Below, in pieces: positions 5,153 through 12,465 of a stretch of DNA of 16,568 bases. Source of the stretch: Anaerolineales bacterium (GTDB lineage Bacteria > Chloroflexota > Anaerolineae > Anaerolineales > Villigracilaceae); NCBI GenBank assembly GCA_020847355.1, contig JADLCG010000162.1, positions 1 to 16,568 on the forward strand, read 5' to 3'. Below the pieces are notes generated by a model, which was not told the origin of the DNA, searched no databases, and saw only the letters and a program-made list of their open reading frames with translations. A program made the translations under genes and the position numbers. The stretch's first letter is position 1. Each line of letters starts with the position of its first letter.

Positions 5153-7399
5153 ATGAAATTTTTACGTTGGATCAATCTGCTTGTGGCGGCGACTTTGCTC
5201 TCAGCTTGCGGACAAACGACCACAACCAGCGGGACGCAAGAACCCGGCGGCTTGAGCGGGCTATTCTCCTCAGAGACTTCCACGCCCTTGCCCACCGCCC
5301 CAGTGACGATTATCCCCGCGCCGAACGCAAAAGCGGTTGTGACGCAGTATTTAGAAGCGCTTCAAAATGACGATTATGAAACCATGTATAACCTGCTCAC
5401 GGAGGAAAGCCGCGCCACAGTTACCTTGGAAGATTTTTCCAAACGTTGGAACGATTCGCTCAACGAAATGAGCGCCAAAGAGATTGATTTTACAATTGGC
5501 TCTTCTTTATTAAGCCCGTACAAAGCGGAAGTCGGCTATGCCGTCACTTACAAAACGGCGCTAGCGGGAGATATTCAAAGAAATATCGTCGTCCGCATGA
5601 ATTTAGAAAATAAAGCCTGGAAGATCATTTGGGAAGACAGCCAGATTTTGCCGGAGTTGGCGGGCGGGAATACGCTCCGCATGGAATATAGCGTTCCGGC
5701 GCGCGGCGATATTTATGACCGCGACGGGCAGGCGATTGTTTCGCAAGCCGATTCCTTCGCCTTCGGGATTCAAACCGATCAAATCAACTACGAATTATTT
5801 GGGACATTGACCTCTGAGTTTGGCAAATTGTGCGGCTACGACCCGGAATATATCAAAGACCAGATCGAATCTTTAGGCTCTGGATATTACATCCCGATGT
5901 GCGAAGGCACGCGTGATGAAGCCCAACGCCTGCTCTCCATCAATCCGGGGGGCATGGTCGTTTCAGAATATAACTCGCGCTATTATTTCAACACGGGCGT
6001 CGCCCCGCAAGCCGTCGGTTACACCCAACTCATCTCGCCGGAGCAGTTGAATCAATATCGGCGTTTGGGCTATCGCGGCGATGAGCGGATTGGTCAATCC
6101 GGCATTGAAGAATGGGCGGAAGATTATTTAGCCGGAAAACATGGCGGCATTCTGCGGATCGTCGCGCCGGATGGCAGTATCCTCTCCACCTTGGGGCAAA
6201 GCTCCGCCGAGCCAGCCGATTCCGTTTATTTGACCATTGACCGCAATTTACAAATTCAAGCGCAAAAAGCGATTGAATTTTTCCGCGGCGCAATTGTGAT
6301 TATGGAAGTGGATACCGGGCGCGTGCTGGCGATGGCTTCCGCGCCGGATTTTGACCCAAATTATTTTGAACCGAACAACCCCAACTACATTGGCTTGGGC
6401 AATTTAATCAACGACCCAAACACCCCCTTATATAACCGCGCCACACAGGGGCAATATCCGCTGGGCTCAGTTTTCAAAATCATTACTATGTCCGCCGCAT
6501 TGGAAAGCGGTTTGTATCTCAAAGATACGCCTTACGATTGTCAATACGATTTTACCGACATCCCCGGCATTGCGCCGCGCCATGATTGGACTTGGGAGCA
6601 TTGTCAGCAAAGATTGCAAAGAGGCTTGGCGTGTAACACTTCCGATAGTAAACCTTCCGGCTTGTTAACTTTACAAGAAGGCTTGATGCGTTCTTGTAAC
6701 CCATATTTTTGGCACATCGGTTTGGATCTGTTTGCAAATTGGGATCGCGCCGGCGATATCGCCAAAATGGCGCGCGGGTTTGGGCTTGCCGCCCCCACCG
6801 GCATTGAGCAAGTCCCTGAAGCCAGCGGTCAAATTCTTGTGCCCACCACAGATATTGACGCGATCAATCAGGCGATTGGACAAGGCGACGTGCAAGTGAC
6901 TCCCCTGCAAGTTGCGGACTTTATCGCCGCCATCGCCAACGGCGGGACCTTATACAGGCCCCAACTCATCGAGAAGATTCTCCCCGTTGAAGGCGAGCCG
7001 CTCCTCGTCTTCAAGCCGGAGGCGCGCGGCACGCTTCCTTTAAGAAAGGAAAATCTTGAAATCCTGCAAGAAGCCATGTTTATGGTCACGCAAAATCCGT
7101 TGGGGACGGCGCGTTTCAACATTCGCGGCTTGCAATTCAACGTGGCGGGTAAAACCGGCACCGCCGAATCGGGGAGCGGTCTATCGCACGCTTGGTTCGC
7201 GGGCTATACCCATAATCAAGATAACACGCAAAAGCCAGACATCGCGATTGCAATCATCATTGAAAATCGCGGCGAAGGTTCGGATTGGGCAGTTCCATTA
7301 TTCCGCGCGATGGTCGAGAGCTATTATTATGGAAGTCCGCAACGCTATAATTATGAAAAATTTGAAGTGGATCAACCGCCGTACACGCCCGTTCCATAA
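5153..7399 (+). CDS. Class B penicillin-binding lipoprotein, MecA/PbpC type transpeptidase
   Basis: Cross-links peptidoglycan outside the cytoplasmic membrane by D,D-transpeptidation. 748 residues from ATG 5153, which has AAGGA 5 bases upstream; an in-frame TTG at 5033 inside maf has no such support. Seen: a lipoprotein signal with lipobox LLSAC (C19) and a Thr/Ser/Gly/Pro-rich linker to about 58; an NTF2-like MecA_N domain about 59-165 (VVTQYLEALQNDDYETMYNLL); the dimerisation-domain signature ARGDIYDRDG at 183-192; a transpeptidase domain with SVFK at 439-442 (nucleophile S439), SCN at 514-516 and KTGT at 667-670. Architecture and lipid anchor resemble Bacillus subtilis PbpC (PBP3) and the beta-lactam-insensitive PBP2a of staphylococci; low beta-lactam affinity is possible but cannot be inferred from these motifs. 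Several cysteines (227, 250, 463, 484, 494, 515) occur in the exported part, some likely paired. Confidence 0.94.
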   Translation: MKFLRWINLLVAATLLSACGQTTTTSGTQEPGGLSGLFSSETSTPLPTAPVTIIPAPNAKAVVTQYLEALQNDDYETMYNLLTEESRATVTLEDFSKRWNDSLNEMSAKEIDFTIGSSLLSPYKAEVGYAVTYKTALAGDIQRNIVVRMNLENKAWKIIWEDSQILPELAGGNTLRMEYSVPARGDIYDRDGQAIVSQADSFAFGIQTDQINYELFGTLTSEFGKLCGYDPEYIKDQIESLGSGYYIPMCEGTRDEAQRLLSINPGGMVVSEYNSRYYFNTGVAPQAVGYTQLISPEQLNQYRRLGYRGDERIGQSGIEEWAEDYLAGKHGGILRIVAPDGSILSTLGQSSAEPADSVYLTIDRNLQIQAQKAIEFFRGAIVIMEVDTGRVLAMASAPDFDPNYFEPNNPNYIGLGNLINDPNTPLYNRATQGQYPLGSVFKIITMSAALESGLYLKDTPYDCQYDFTDIPGIAPRHDWTWEHCQQRLQRGLACNTSDSKPSGLLTLQEGLMRSCNPYFWHIGLDLFANWDRAGDIAKMARGFGLAAPTGIEQVPEASGQILVPTTDIDAINQAIGQGDVQVTPLQVADFIAAIANGGTLYRPQLIEKILPVEGEPLLVFKPEARGTLPLRKENLEILQEAMFMVTQNPLGTARFNIRGLQFNVAGKTGTAESGSGLSHAWFAGYTHNQDNTQKPDIAIAIIIENRGEGSDWAVPLFRAMVESYYYGSPQRYNYEKFEVDQPPYTPVP

Positions 7400-7407
7400 A
7401 TACGCTT

Positions 7408-8313
7408 GTGACTGAAACGACTCAACGCGGTTTAATCGTCAAGGCTCAATCCGGTTTCTTTACGGTAGAAACTGGCAAGAGCCTTGTCGTTTGTCAACTG
7501 CGCGGCAAACTCAAGCATGGTCGCGCTACCGGCGATATTGCCGCATTAGGCGATTGGGTGGAGATCAGCGTGTTGGCGGACGGAAGCGGGGTTGTGGAAA
7601 ATGTCCAAGAGCGCAAACAGGCTTTGGTCAGGTTAGACCCGCGCCCGCAGGGCGAATATCAACAAGTTCTGCTGGCAAACGCCGATCAGGCGGTGTTTGT
7701 TTTTGCGTGCGCGCATCCCAGCCCAAAGTTGAAAATGCTGGATCGTTTTTTAGTGATTGCCGAAAAACAAAAAATACCCGCCATCATTATCGCTAATAAA
7801 ACAGATTTAGTTAACGACGCTAAAGAAATTTTCGGGCTTTATGCGGAAATTGGCTATCGCGTCATTTACGCTTCGGCAAATACTAATCAAGGCGTGGACG
7901 AATTGCGTGAAGCGCTAGTTGAAAAAATTAGCGCTTTTGCGGGTCCGAGCGGCGTGGGTAAATCATCTTTATTAAATGCAATACAACCCGGGTTAGGCTT
8001 GGCGGTAAATGAAATTAGTTCGGCGATGAATAAAGGCAAACACACAACCGTGACGCGCCAAATGTTCCGCTTAGACGGCGGCGGCTATGTGGCAGACACG
8101 CCGGGCTGGAAGAGCCTCGCCTTGTGGGATACCGCGCCCGAAGAAATAGACGCTTACTTCCCCGAGCTTGCGCCGTTGGTGGCGCATTGTCAATTTAGCG
8201 ATTGCACGCACACGCACGAGCCAGCTTGCGCGGTACAAGCCGCATTGAAAGACGGAAAAATTCGCCCCGAACGTTATGAATCTTTTATAAGATTACGCGC
8301 GAGGATTAATTGA
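7408..8313 (+). CDS. rsgA: Ribosome small-subunit maturation GTPase RsgA
   Basis: Circularly permuted GTPase that checks and helps mature the 30S subunit near the decoding centre. 301 residues. Seen: N-terminal OB-fold (about 5-70); G4 NKTD at 130-133; then G1 GPSGVGKSS at 179-187, the KHTTVTR switch at 211-217 and G3 DTPG at 230-233, the permuted G4-G1-G3 order that defines the family; and a C-terminal zinc knuckle with C261, C266, H268 and C274 (CTHTHEPAC). The start is GTG 7408-7410, 8 bases after the stop of the penicillin-binding protein gene; no Shine-Dalgarno sequence is seen, so translation may depend on coupling or the start may be imprecise. It appears to be in the maf operon. Confidence 0.96.
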   Translation: MTETTQRGLIVKAQSGFFTVETGKSLVVCQLRGKLKHGRATGDIAALGDWVEISVLADGSGVVENVQERKQALVRLDPRPQGEYQQVLLANADQAVFVFACAHPSPKLKMLDRFLVIAEKQKIPAIIIANKTDLVNDAKEIFGLYAEIGYRVIYASANTNQGVDELREALVEKISAFAGPSGVGKSSLLNAIQPGLGLAVNEISSAMNKGKHTTVTRQMFRLDGGGYVADTPGWKSLALWDTAPEEIDAYFPELAPLVAHCQFSDCTHTHEPACAVQAALKDGKIRPERYESFIRLRARIN

Positions 8314-8341
8314 TCGGCTTAAAATCAAAGCAAGGTTATTC

Positions 8342-9232
8342 ATGCAATCTATACAAACTCTGATCAAACAGCAATTGGATAATAATGCTACAAAGAATTT
8401 ATTATTTGAAGACGTTGCGCAAACAATTAACGTAGATTTAGGCTTTTGCGCCATTTTAGAAGAATCGCTAAATACCAACATCTCTGAAAGCCTTTCGAAA
8501 GAACTGATCACCTTTGCAGTTGAAGAATTAACGAAGAAACTATATGCAATCAACCCTTATTTATCCATTAACGTCACGCAAATTAAAAGATTAAAGAAAA
8601 TCTATCGCACTACATGGACAAAAATGATTGAGGCGCAGGACGCGCAAACTACGCTTCGAGAATATCATTACCCCGCATTGGCTGTTTGGCTGGCGGATCT
8701 CTATCCTGAGAAATTTCGGCAAGCCCTCAAATCTGCGCCTAATATTGGAGGCGTAACTTATTGGGAGTATTCGGCTGAGTTGCAAATTGAAGCGCTAGAA
8801 CTTGATCTAAACAATATCCTAGAACCTATTATAGATATAGGTTGTGGCAGTCAAGCGAATTTAGCGCAACGCTTACACGCTCTGGGATTCAAAGTCTACG
8901 GCATAGACCGCAACCTGACATTTGATCAGCCTTATCTGAAGCAGATCAACTGGTTCGATTATGCTTTTGAGCCAAACAAATGGGGCACGATTATCGCAAA
9001 CATGAGTTTTACAAATCACTTGAACTATATTTATCTCCACGATATTTCTAAACTTGATATCTATCTCTCAAAGTATCAGGAAATTATTGAAGCCTTATCG
9101 AAAAACGGTTGTTTCTATTATGCGCCCAGTTTGCCTTTTATTGAAGCGAATTTAGCGCCACAGAAATATCGCTTAAAGCGAGAAAGCAAAGTCGAAGGCG
9201 TTTTGGTCAGCAAAATCAGTAGAATCGAATAA
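8342..9232 (+). CDS. Class I SAM-dependent methyltransferase-like protein, unknown target
   Basis: 296 residues from ATG 8342, preceded by AAGG 6 bases upstream. The N-terminal half (about 1-155) is helical and matches nothing I recognise. Residues about 160-225 look like a Rossmann-like methyltransferase core: IIDIGCGSQANLA at 163-175 (motif I glycine loop, DxGCG), GIDRN at 187-191 with D189 at the acidic end of strand beta 2, and GTIIANMSFTNHLNY at 215-229 in the place of motif IV. What it would methylate is unknown; catalytic residues cannot be named. The coding sequence is visibly richer in A/T (runs such as AATAATGCTACAAAG, many AAA/AAT/TTA codons) than rsgA before it and holB after it, which suggests acquisition from elsewhere. 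It lies 28 bases after rsgA and 18 bases before holB. Confidence 0.7.
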   Translation: MQSIQTLIKQQLDNNATKNLLFEDVAQTINVDLGFCAILEESLNTNISESLSKELITFAVEELTKKLYAINPYLSINVTQIKRLKKIYRTTWTKMIEAQDAQTTLREYHYPALAVWLADLYPEKFRQALKSAPNIGGVTYWEYSAELQIEALELDLNNILEPIIDIGCGSQANLAQRLHALGFKVYGIDRNLTFDQPYLKQINWFDYAFEPNKWGTIIANMSFTNHLNYIYLHDISKLDIYLSKYQEIIEALSKNGCFYYAPSLPFIEANLAPQKYRLKRESKVEGVLVSKISRIE

Positions 9233-9250
9233 AATCTAACTTATTAGTTT

Positions 9251-10237
9251 ATGAACAATTGGAACATTCTCGGGCACGACTGGGCAGTAGAACTGCTTCA
9301 TCAACACGCGGCGCGCGGCGAATTTCGCCATGCTTATCTTTTGGCGGGCGCGCCCGGCTTGGGCAAGCGGACTTTGGCTTTGCGTTTTGCGCAGGCGATC
9401 AATTGCGCTACGCCGCTCGCGCCCGGAAATCCGTGCGGCGCGTGCCGCGATTGCCGACAAATTGAAGCCATGCAACATCCCGACTTAAACGTGATTCAAG
9501 CCGAAGCGGAAGGCGGTACGTTAAAAGTAGATCAGATCCGCGAGGTGCAACGCGCTTTAATCCTCAAGCCGTATCAAGCCGCCTATCGCGTTGCATTATT
9601 TTTACGCTTTCACGAAGCCAACGCAAACGCCGCCAACGCCCTGCTCAAAACGCTGGAGGAAGCGCCCGCGCACGCCGTTTTGATCCTCACCGCCGAAACG
9701 CCCGAACAGCTTTTGCCCACGATTCTTTCGCGTTGCGAAATTTTACGCTTGCGCCCCCTGCCCATCGCAAACATTGAAGCGGATTTAATCAAGCGCGGCG
9801 TGGATGCCGAACGCGCCCGTTTGCTCGCGCATATTTCCAGCGGAAGGCCCGGCTTTGCGCGCAACCTGATTGACAATACCGCCTTGCTCGAAATGCGCGA
9901 AGAAAAACTCAACGACCTACAAACGCTCTTGCCTGCTTCCCGCGTGGAAAAATTCGCCTACGCCGATAAACTCTCCAAAGATAAAGAGGTTATGCGGCAG
10001 ACGATTTTATTTTGGCTTTCCTATTGGCGGGATGTACTGCTCTGCGCGGCGCAATCCAAACTCCCCTTGGTGAACATTGACCGCAATGTGGAAGTTGAAG
10101 CGCTGGCGCAACAAGTGAATTTAGCCGCCGCCAAACAGGCGATTACGCATCTGGAAGCGACGCTGGAAAAAATGGAACGCAATGTCAACGCGCGCTTGCT
10201 GGCTGAAGTATTGTTATTAGATCTGCCGAAGGCGTAA
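9251..10237 (+). CDS. holB: DNA polymerase III delta' subunit (clamp loader)
   Basis: Non-ATPase-type subunit of the clamp-loader complex that places the sliding clamp on DNA together with tau/gamma and delta. 328 residues. Seen: RHAYLLAGAPGLGKRT with the P-loop GAPGLGKRT at 33-41, a zinc module C52, C62, C65, C68 (NPCGACRDC), the LLKTLEEAP segment at 131-139, LSRC at 159-162 (the SRC motif that acts on the neighbouring ATPase), and a helical C-terminal domain. A complete P-loop makes a gamma/tau paralogue conceivable, but the short length and absence of a tau-like tail favour delta'. The ATG at 9251 has no clear Shine-Dalgarno sequence. It closes the plus-strand string; its stop is 35 bases before an AT-rich hairpin. 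Confidence 0.9.
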   Translation: MNNWNILGHDWAVELLHQHAARGEFRHAYLLAGAPGLGKRTLALRFAQAINCATPLAPGNPCGACRDCRQIEAMQHPDLNVIQAEAEGGTLKVDQIREVQRALILKPYQAAYRVALFLRFHEANANAANALLKTLEEAPAHAVLILTAETPEQLLPTILSRCEILRLRPLPIANIEADLIKRGVDAERARLLAHISSGRPGFARNLIDNTALLEMREEKLNDLQTLLPASRVEKFAYADKLSKDKEVMRQTILFWLSYWRDVLLCAAQSKLPLVNIDRNVEVEALAQQVNLAAAKQAITHLEATLEKMERNVNARLLAEVLLLDLPKA

Positions 10238-10272
10238 CCAACTCGCCTTACGCGCTTTATTCGTACCGCAAC

Positions 10273-10297
10273 GTTTATATTGCCCGAAAATATAAAC
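10273..10297 (+). terminator. AT-rich hairpin after holB, possible terminator
   Basis: A perfect 9-bp inverted repeat GTTTATATT / AATATAAAC with a 7-base loop GCCCGAA lies 35 bases after the holB stop. No clear T-run follows on the plus strand, so an intrinsic terminator is uncertain. Position at the end of the plus-strand gene string supports a role in 3'-end formation. Confidence 0.35.
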
Positions 10298-10327
10298 TGA
10301 ATCTTACAGTACTGCGTAACATCAGTA

Positions 10328-10436
10328 GACCTCTTGCAAAAGTATTTGTAGGGCGGGTTTTCAACCCGCCATGTGCAAAATTTCAGAAGAACGTCAGGCT
10401 AAAAGCCTGACCTACAATGGACTTATGCAAGAGATC
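10328..10436. repeat. Composite inverted-repeat element (REP/MITE-like), about 109 bp
   Basis: Nested symmetry fills this stretch of the convergent intergenic region. Outer arms: GACCTCTTGCAAAAGT (10328-10343) pairs with the complement of ACTTATGCAAGAGATC (10421-10436), 14 of 16 positions. Inner arms: TTGTAGG (10346-10352) and CCTACAA (10411-10417), perfect. Inside are two perfect 8-bp hairpins, GGCGGGTT/AACCCGCC (10352-10370, loop of 3) and GTCAGGCT/AGCCTGAC (10393-10411, loop of 3). The whole can fold as a stem bearing two hairpins on either strand. There is no open frame inside. This is the design of small mobile or REP/BIME-type intergenic repeats. No second copy exists in this window, so its repeat status is an inference. 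Confidence 0.7.
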
Positions 10437-10442
10437 AAGTAA

Positions 10443-11450
10443 TTAATTGCAATTCTTAGAAGCAGAGGCGGGTAAACCAAAGGCTTCATAGACTGGCACG
10501 CCGTCCCATTCAACGGGGATGGGCAAGCCCAAAGCGAAAGCGGCAGTGGCGGCGGTATCCATCGTATGCACCGGCGTAGTTAATTGGATCGGCAAAATGC
10601 CGGGTCCGCTGACGATCCACGGGATGGTGCGATCTTCGGGCGTGTTATAGCCGTGCGTAGTGTCATGCCCGCCGTGATCGGCGCTGATGATGATCAGGGT
10701 CGAAGCGTACATATCTTTATTTTTCAGCGTTTGTAAAATATAGCCGAAGTTTTCATCTTCATTAGCGAAGGCTTCTAATTGCTTGCGCGAGAGCCAGCCG
10801 TCGTCGTGACCTTTCAAATCCCCGTCTGGGAAGTGTACAAACATCAAGCTAAAACCTTCGGAAATTTGACGGTTGGCAAGCTGAGCGATAGAAAACGGAT
10901 CGTCAATTTTATCGGTTTGATCTACAAAAGCAAAATAATCTAAACTGCTTGGCTCTGTAATTTGGCGCAGTTTTTCTTTTCCTACAACCATTACGGTTCT
11001 CATACCGGCGGCGTGCGCCAAATCAAAGAGATCGGTCCCGAGGGCATAGCCGTTTTCTGGCACGTATAAATCCCAGCGGACGATATGCTTGGCGGGGCAA
11101 GTTCCCACCAGCATGGAAGCGTGAGACGGCAAAGTTGTGCTCGGCATGATGGTTTGCGCGGTTAGCGTATATGCGCCGTTTTGCATTAATGCCAGCACGT
11201 TTTCCATCTTCGCTTTTTGAATGATGTCCGGGCGCAAGCCGTCAAAGCTGACGATTAAAACGCGATTGACGTTTGGCGCGGGCGTAGCCGTGAGTGTTGG
11301 GGGAGCAAATGGGGTGGCGGGCGGCAAAGTGCTTGGAATGAGAGTCTCTGTGGGCGGCGGAACAAGCGTCGGCGCGGGAGGGGCGTTTAATGTCCCACAG
11401 CCTTGCAGGAGTAGGAACGTCAAAATCCATATTTTGTTAAGCGTTCTCAA
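10443..11450 (-). CDS. Exported type I phosphodiesterase/nucleotide pyrophosphatase-family lipoprotein (copy 1)
   Basis: Member of the alkaline phosphatase superfamily (phosphodiesterase/NPP branch), which hydrolyses phosphate mono- or diesters with two metal ions; substrate unknown. 335 residues. Seen: lipobox LLQGC (C18), a Pro/Thr linker to about 60, SFDGLRPD at 68-75 (metal ligand D70), PSTTLPSH at 103-110 (likely nucleophile T106), PDGDLKGH at 208-215 (D211, H215), ADHGGHDTTHG at 257-267 (D258, H259, and H262 or H266 as further ligands). C118 and C334 may form a disulfide. The start is TTG 11448-11450: the in-frame stop of the previous gene lies 3 bases upstream, and GGTGA stands 8 bases before it. 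Paralogue of the adjacent upstream gene, with similar length and the shared ending PVYEAFGLPA. Last gene of its string, followed by the repeat element. Confidence 0.88.
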   Translation of the reverse strand: MRTLNKIWILTFLLLQGCGTLNAPPAPTLVPPPTETLIPSTLPPATPFAPPTLTATPAPNVNRVLIVSFDGLRPDIIQKAKMENVLALMQNGAYTLTAQTIMPSTTLPSHASMLVGTCPAKHIVRWDLYVPENGYALGTDLFDLAHAAGMRTVMVVGKEKLRQITEPSSLDYFAFVDQTDKIDDPFSIAQLANRQISEGFSLMFVHFPDGDLKGHDDGWLSRKQLEAFANEDENFGYILQTLKNKDMYASTLIIISADHGGHDTTHGYNTPEDRTIPWIVSGPGILPIQLTTPVHTMDTAATAAFALGLPIPVEWDGVPVYEAFGLPASASKNCN

Positions 11451-11453
11451 AAT

Positions 11454-12464
11454 TTATTCACCATATTTTCTACAAGGTACGCTTTCATGCACTTGTAAGG
11501 CAGGCAAGCCAAAGGCTTCATAAACGGGAATGCCTGCCCATTCCGGCTGGAGTGGAAGGTCAAGTGCATAAGCGACGGTGGCGGCAGTATCGGTAATACT
11601 CACTAAATTAACAAGACGTTCGGCTTCCACGCCGGGACCGACAATTGCCCAGGGGATTCTTTGATCCACAATTTGACTGCCTTCATGCTCACGATCATGC
11701 CCGCCATGATCGGCGGTGACGATGACCAGCGTAGTTTGAGCTAACCCAGACTGATTCAACGCGGCGATGAATTGACCGAACAATTCATCGCTCTCGCGCA
11801 AGGCTTTGAGTTGTGCGTTGGTCATCCAACCGTATTGATGTCCGCGATCGTCGGCGCTGGGAATATGCACCAGCATCAGATTAAAACCCAGCGGAATTTG
11901 CTCAATGGCGGCTTGCACAATATCTGCATCGTGCGGGTGAACTTCAAAAACGTCGGTAGTTTCCGGTTGCGCCAAGGCGCGTAATTTATCTTTGCCGGTG
12001 ATCAAAACCGTTTTCAAACCGGCGGCATGAGCGAGATCGAAAATATCCACGCCTTTGGAATAGCCCCATTCGATCAAGCCCGTATTCCAAGTAATGCCAT
12101 GCTGATTGGCGCACAAGCCGGAGATCATCGAAGCGTGCGAGGGCAAAGTGAGGCTGGGCGCAATCGTGCGCGCATCCAACGTGTAAGCGCCTTCGCGCAT
12201 CCAGCGCATCAGGTTGTCCATTGGCGCTTCGGCAATTGCGTCTGCGCGCATTCCGTCAAAGCTAAAAATTACCACACGCTCCGCTTTGCCCGGCTGTAAC
12301 GTCGGCGTGGGAGAAATAGTCGGCGTGGGCGTGAGAGTGGCAGTTGCGGTGACAGTGACGGTATAAACTGGCTCTGCGCTCTGGGTTGGCGTAAGCGCTG
12401 GCGGCGGCGCGGCGCAAGCTTGAATTAACAAACCAATAAAAAACGCTAGAACGTACTTTGGCAA
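11454..12464 (-). CDS. Exported type I phosphodiesterase/nucleotide pyrophosphatase-family lipoprotein (copy 2)
   Basis: 336 residues, collinear paralogue of the gene downstream of it. Seen: lipobox LIQAC (C17), a long Thr/Pro/Ala linker 23-60 (LTPTPTISPTPT), SFDGMRAD at 68-75 (D70), PSLTLPSH at 103-110 (nucleophile T106), PSADDRGH at 202-209 (D205, H209), ADHGGHDREHEG at 251-262 (D252, H253, H256 or H260). C118 is at the same position as in the other copy, and C331 near the end matches its partner's C334. The start must be TTG 12462-12464: an in-frame TAG lies 12 bases before it and no ATG exists before the signal peptide; AGGA stands 7 bases upstream. It begins 1 base after the hutU stop and ends with TAA, 3 bases before the next TTG, so hutU and both copies are cotranscribed. 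Substrate unknown. Confidence 0.88.
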   Translation of the reverse strand: MPKYVLAFFIGLLIQACAAPPPALTPTQSAEPVYTVTVTATATLTPTPTISPTPTLQPGKAERVVIFSFDGMRADAIAEAPMDNLMRWMREGAYTLDARTIAPSLTLPSHASMISGLCANQHGITWNTGLIEWGYSKGVDIFDLAHAAGLKTVLITGKDKLRALAQPETTDVFEVHPHDADIVQAAIEQIPLGFNLMLVHIPSADDRGHQYGWMTNAQLKALRESDELFGQFIAALNQSGLAQTTLVIVTADHGGHDREHEGSQIVDQRIPWAIVGPGVEAERLVNLVSITDTAATVAYALDLPLQPEWAGIPVYEAFGLPALQVHESVPCRKYGE

Positions 12465-12465
12465 T

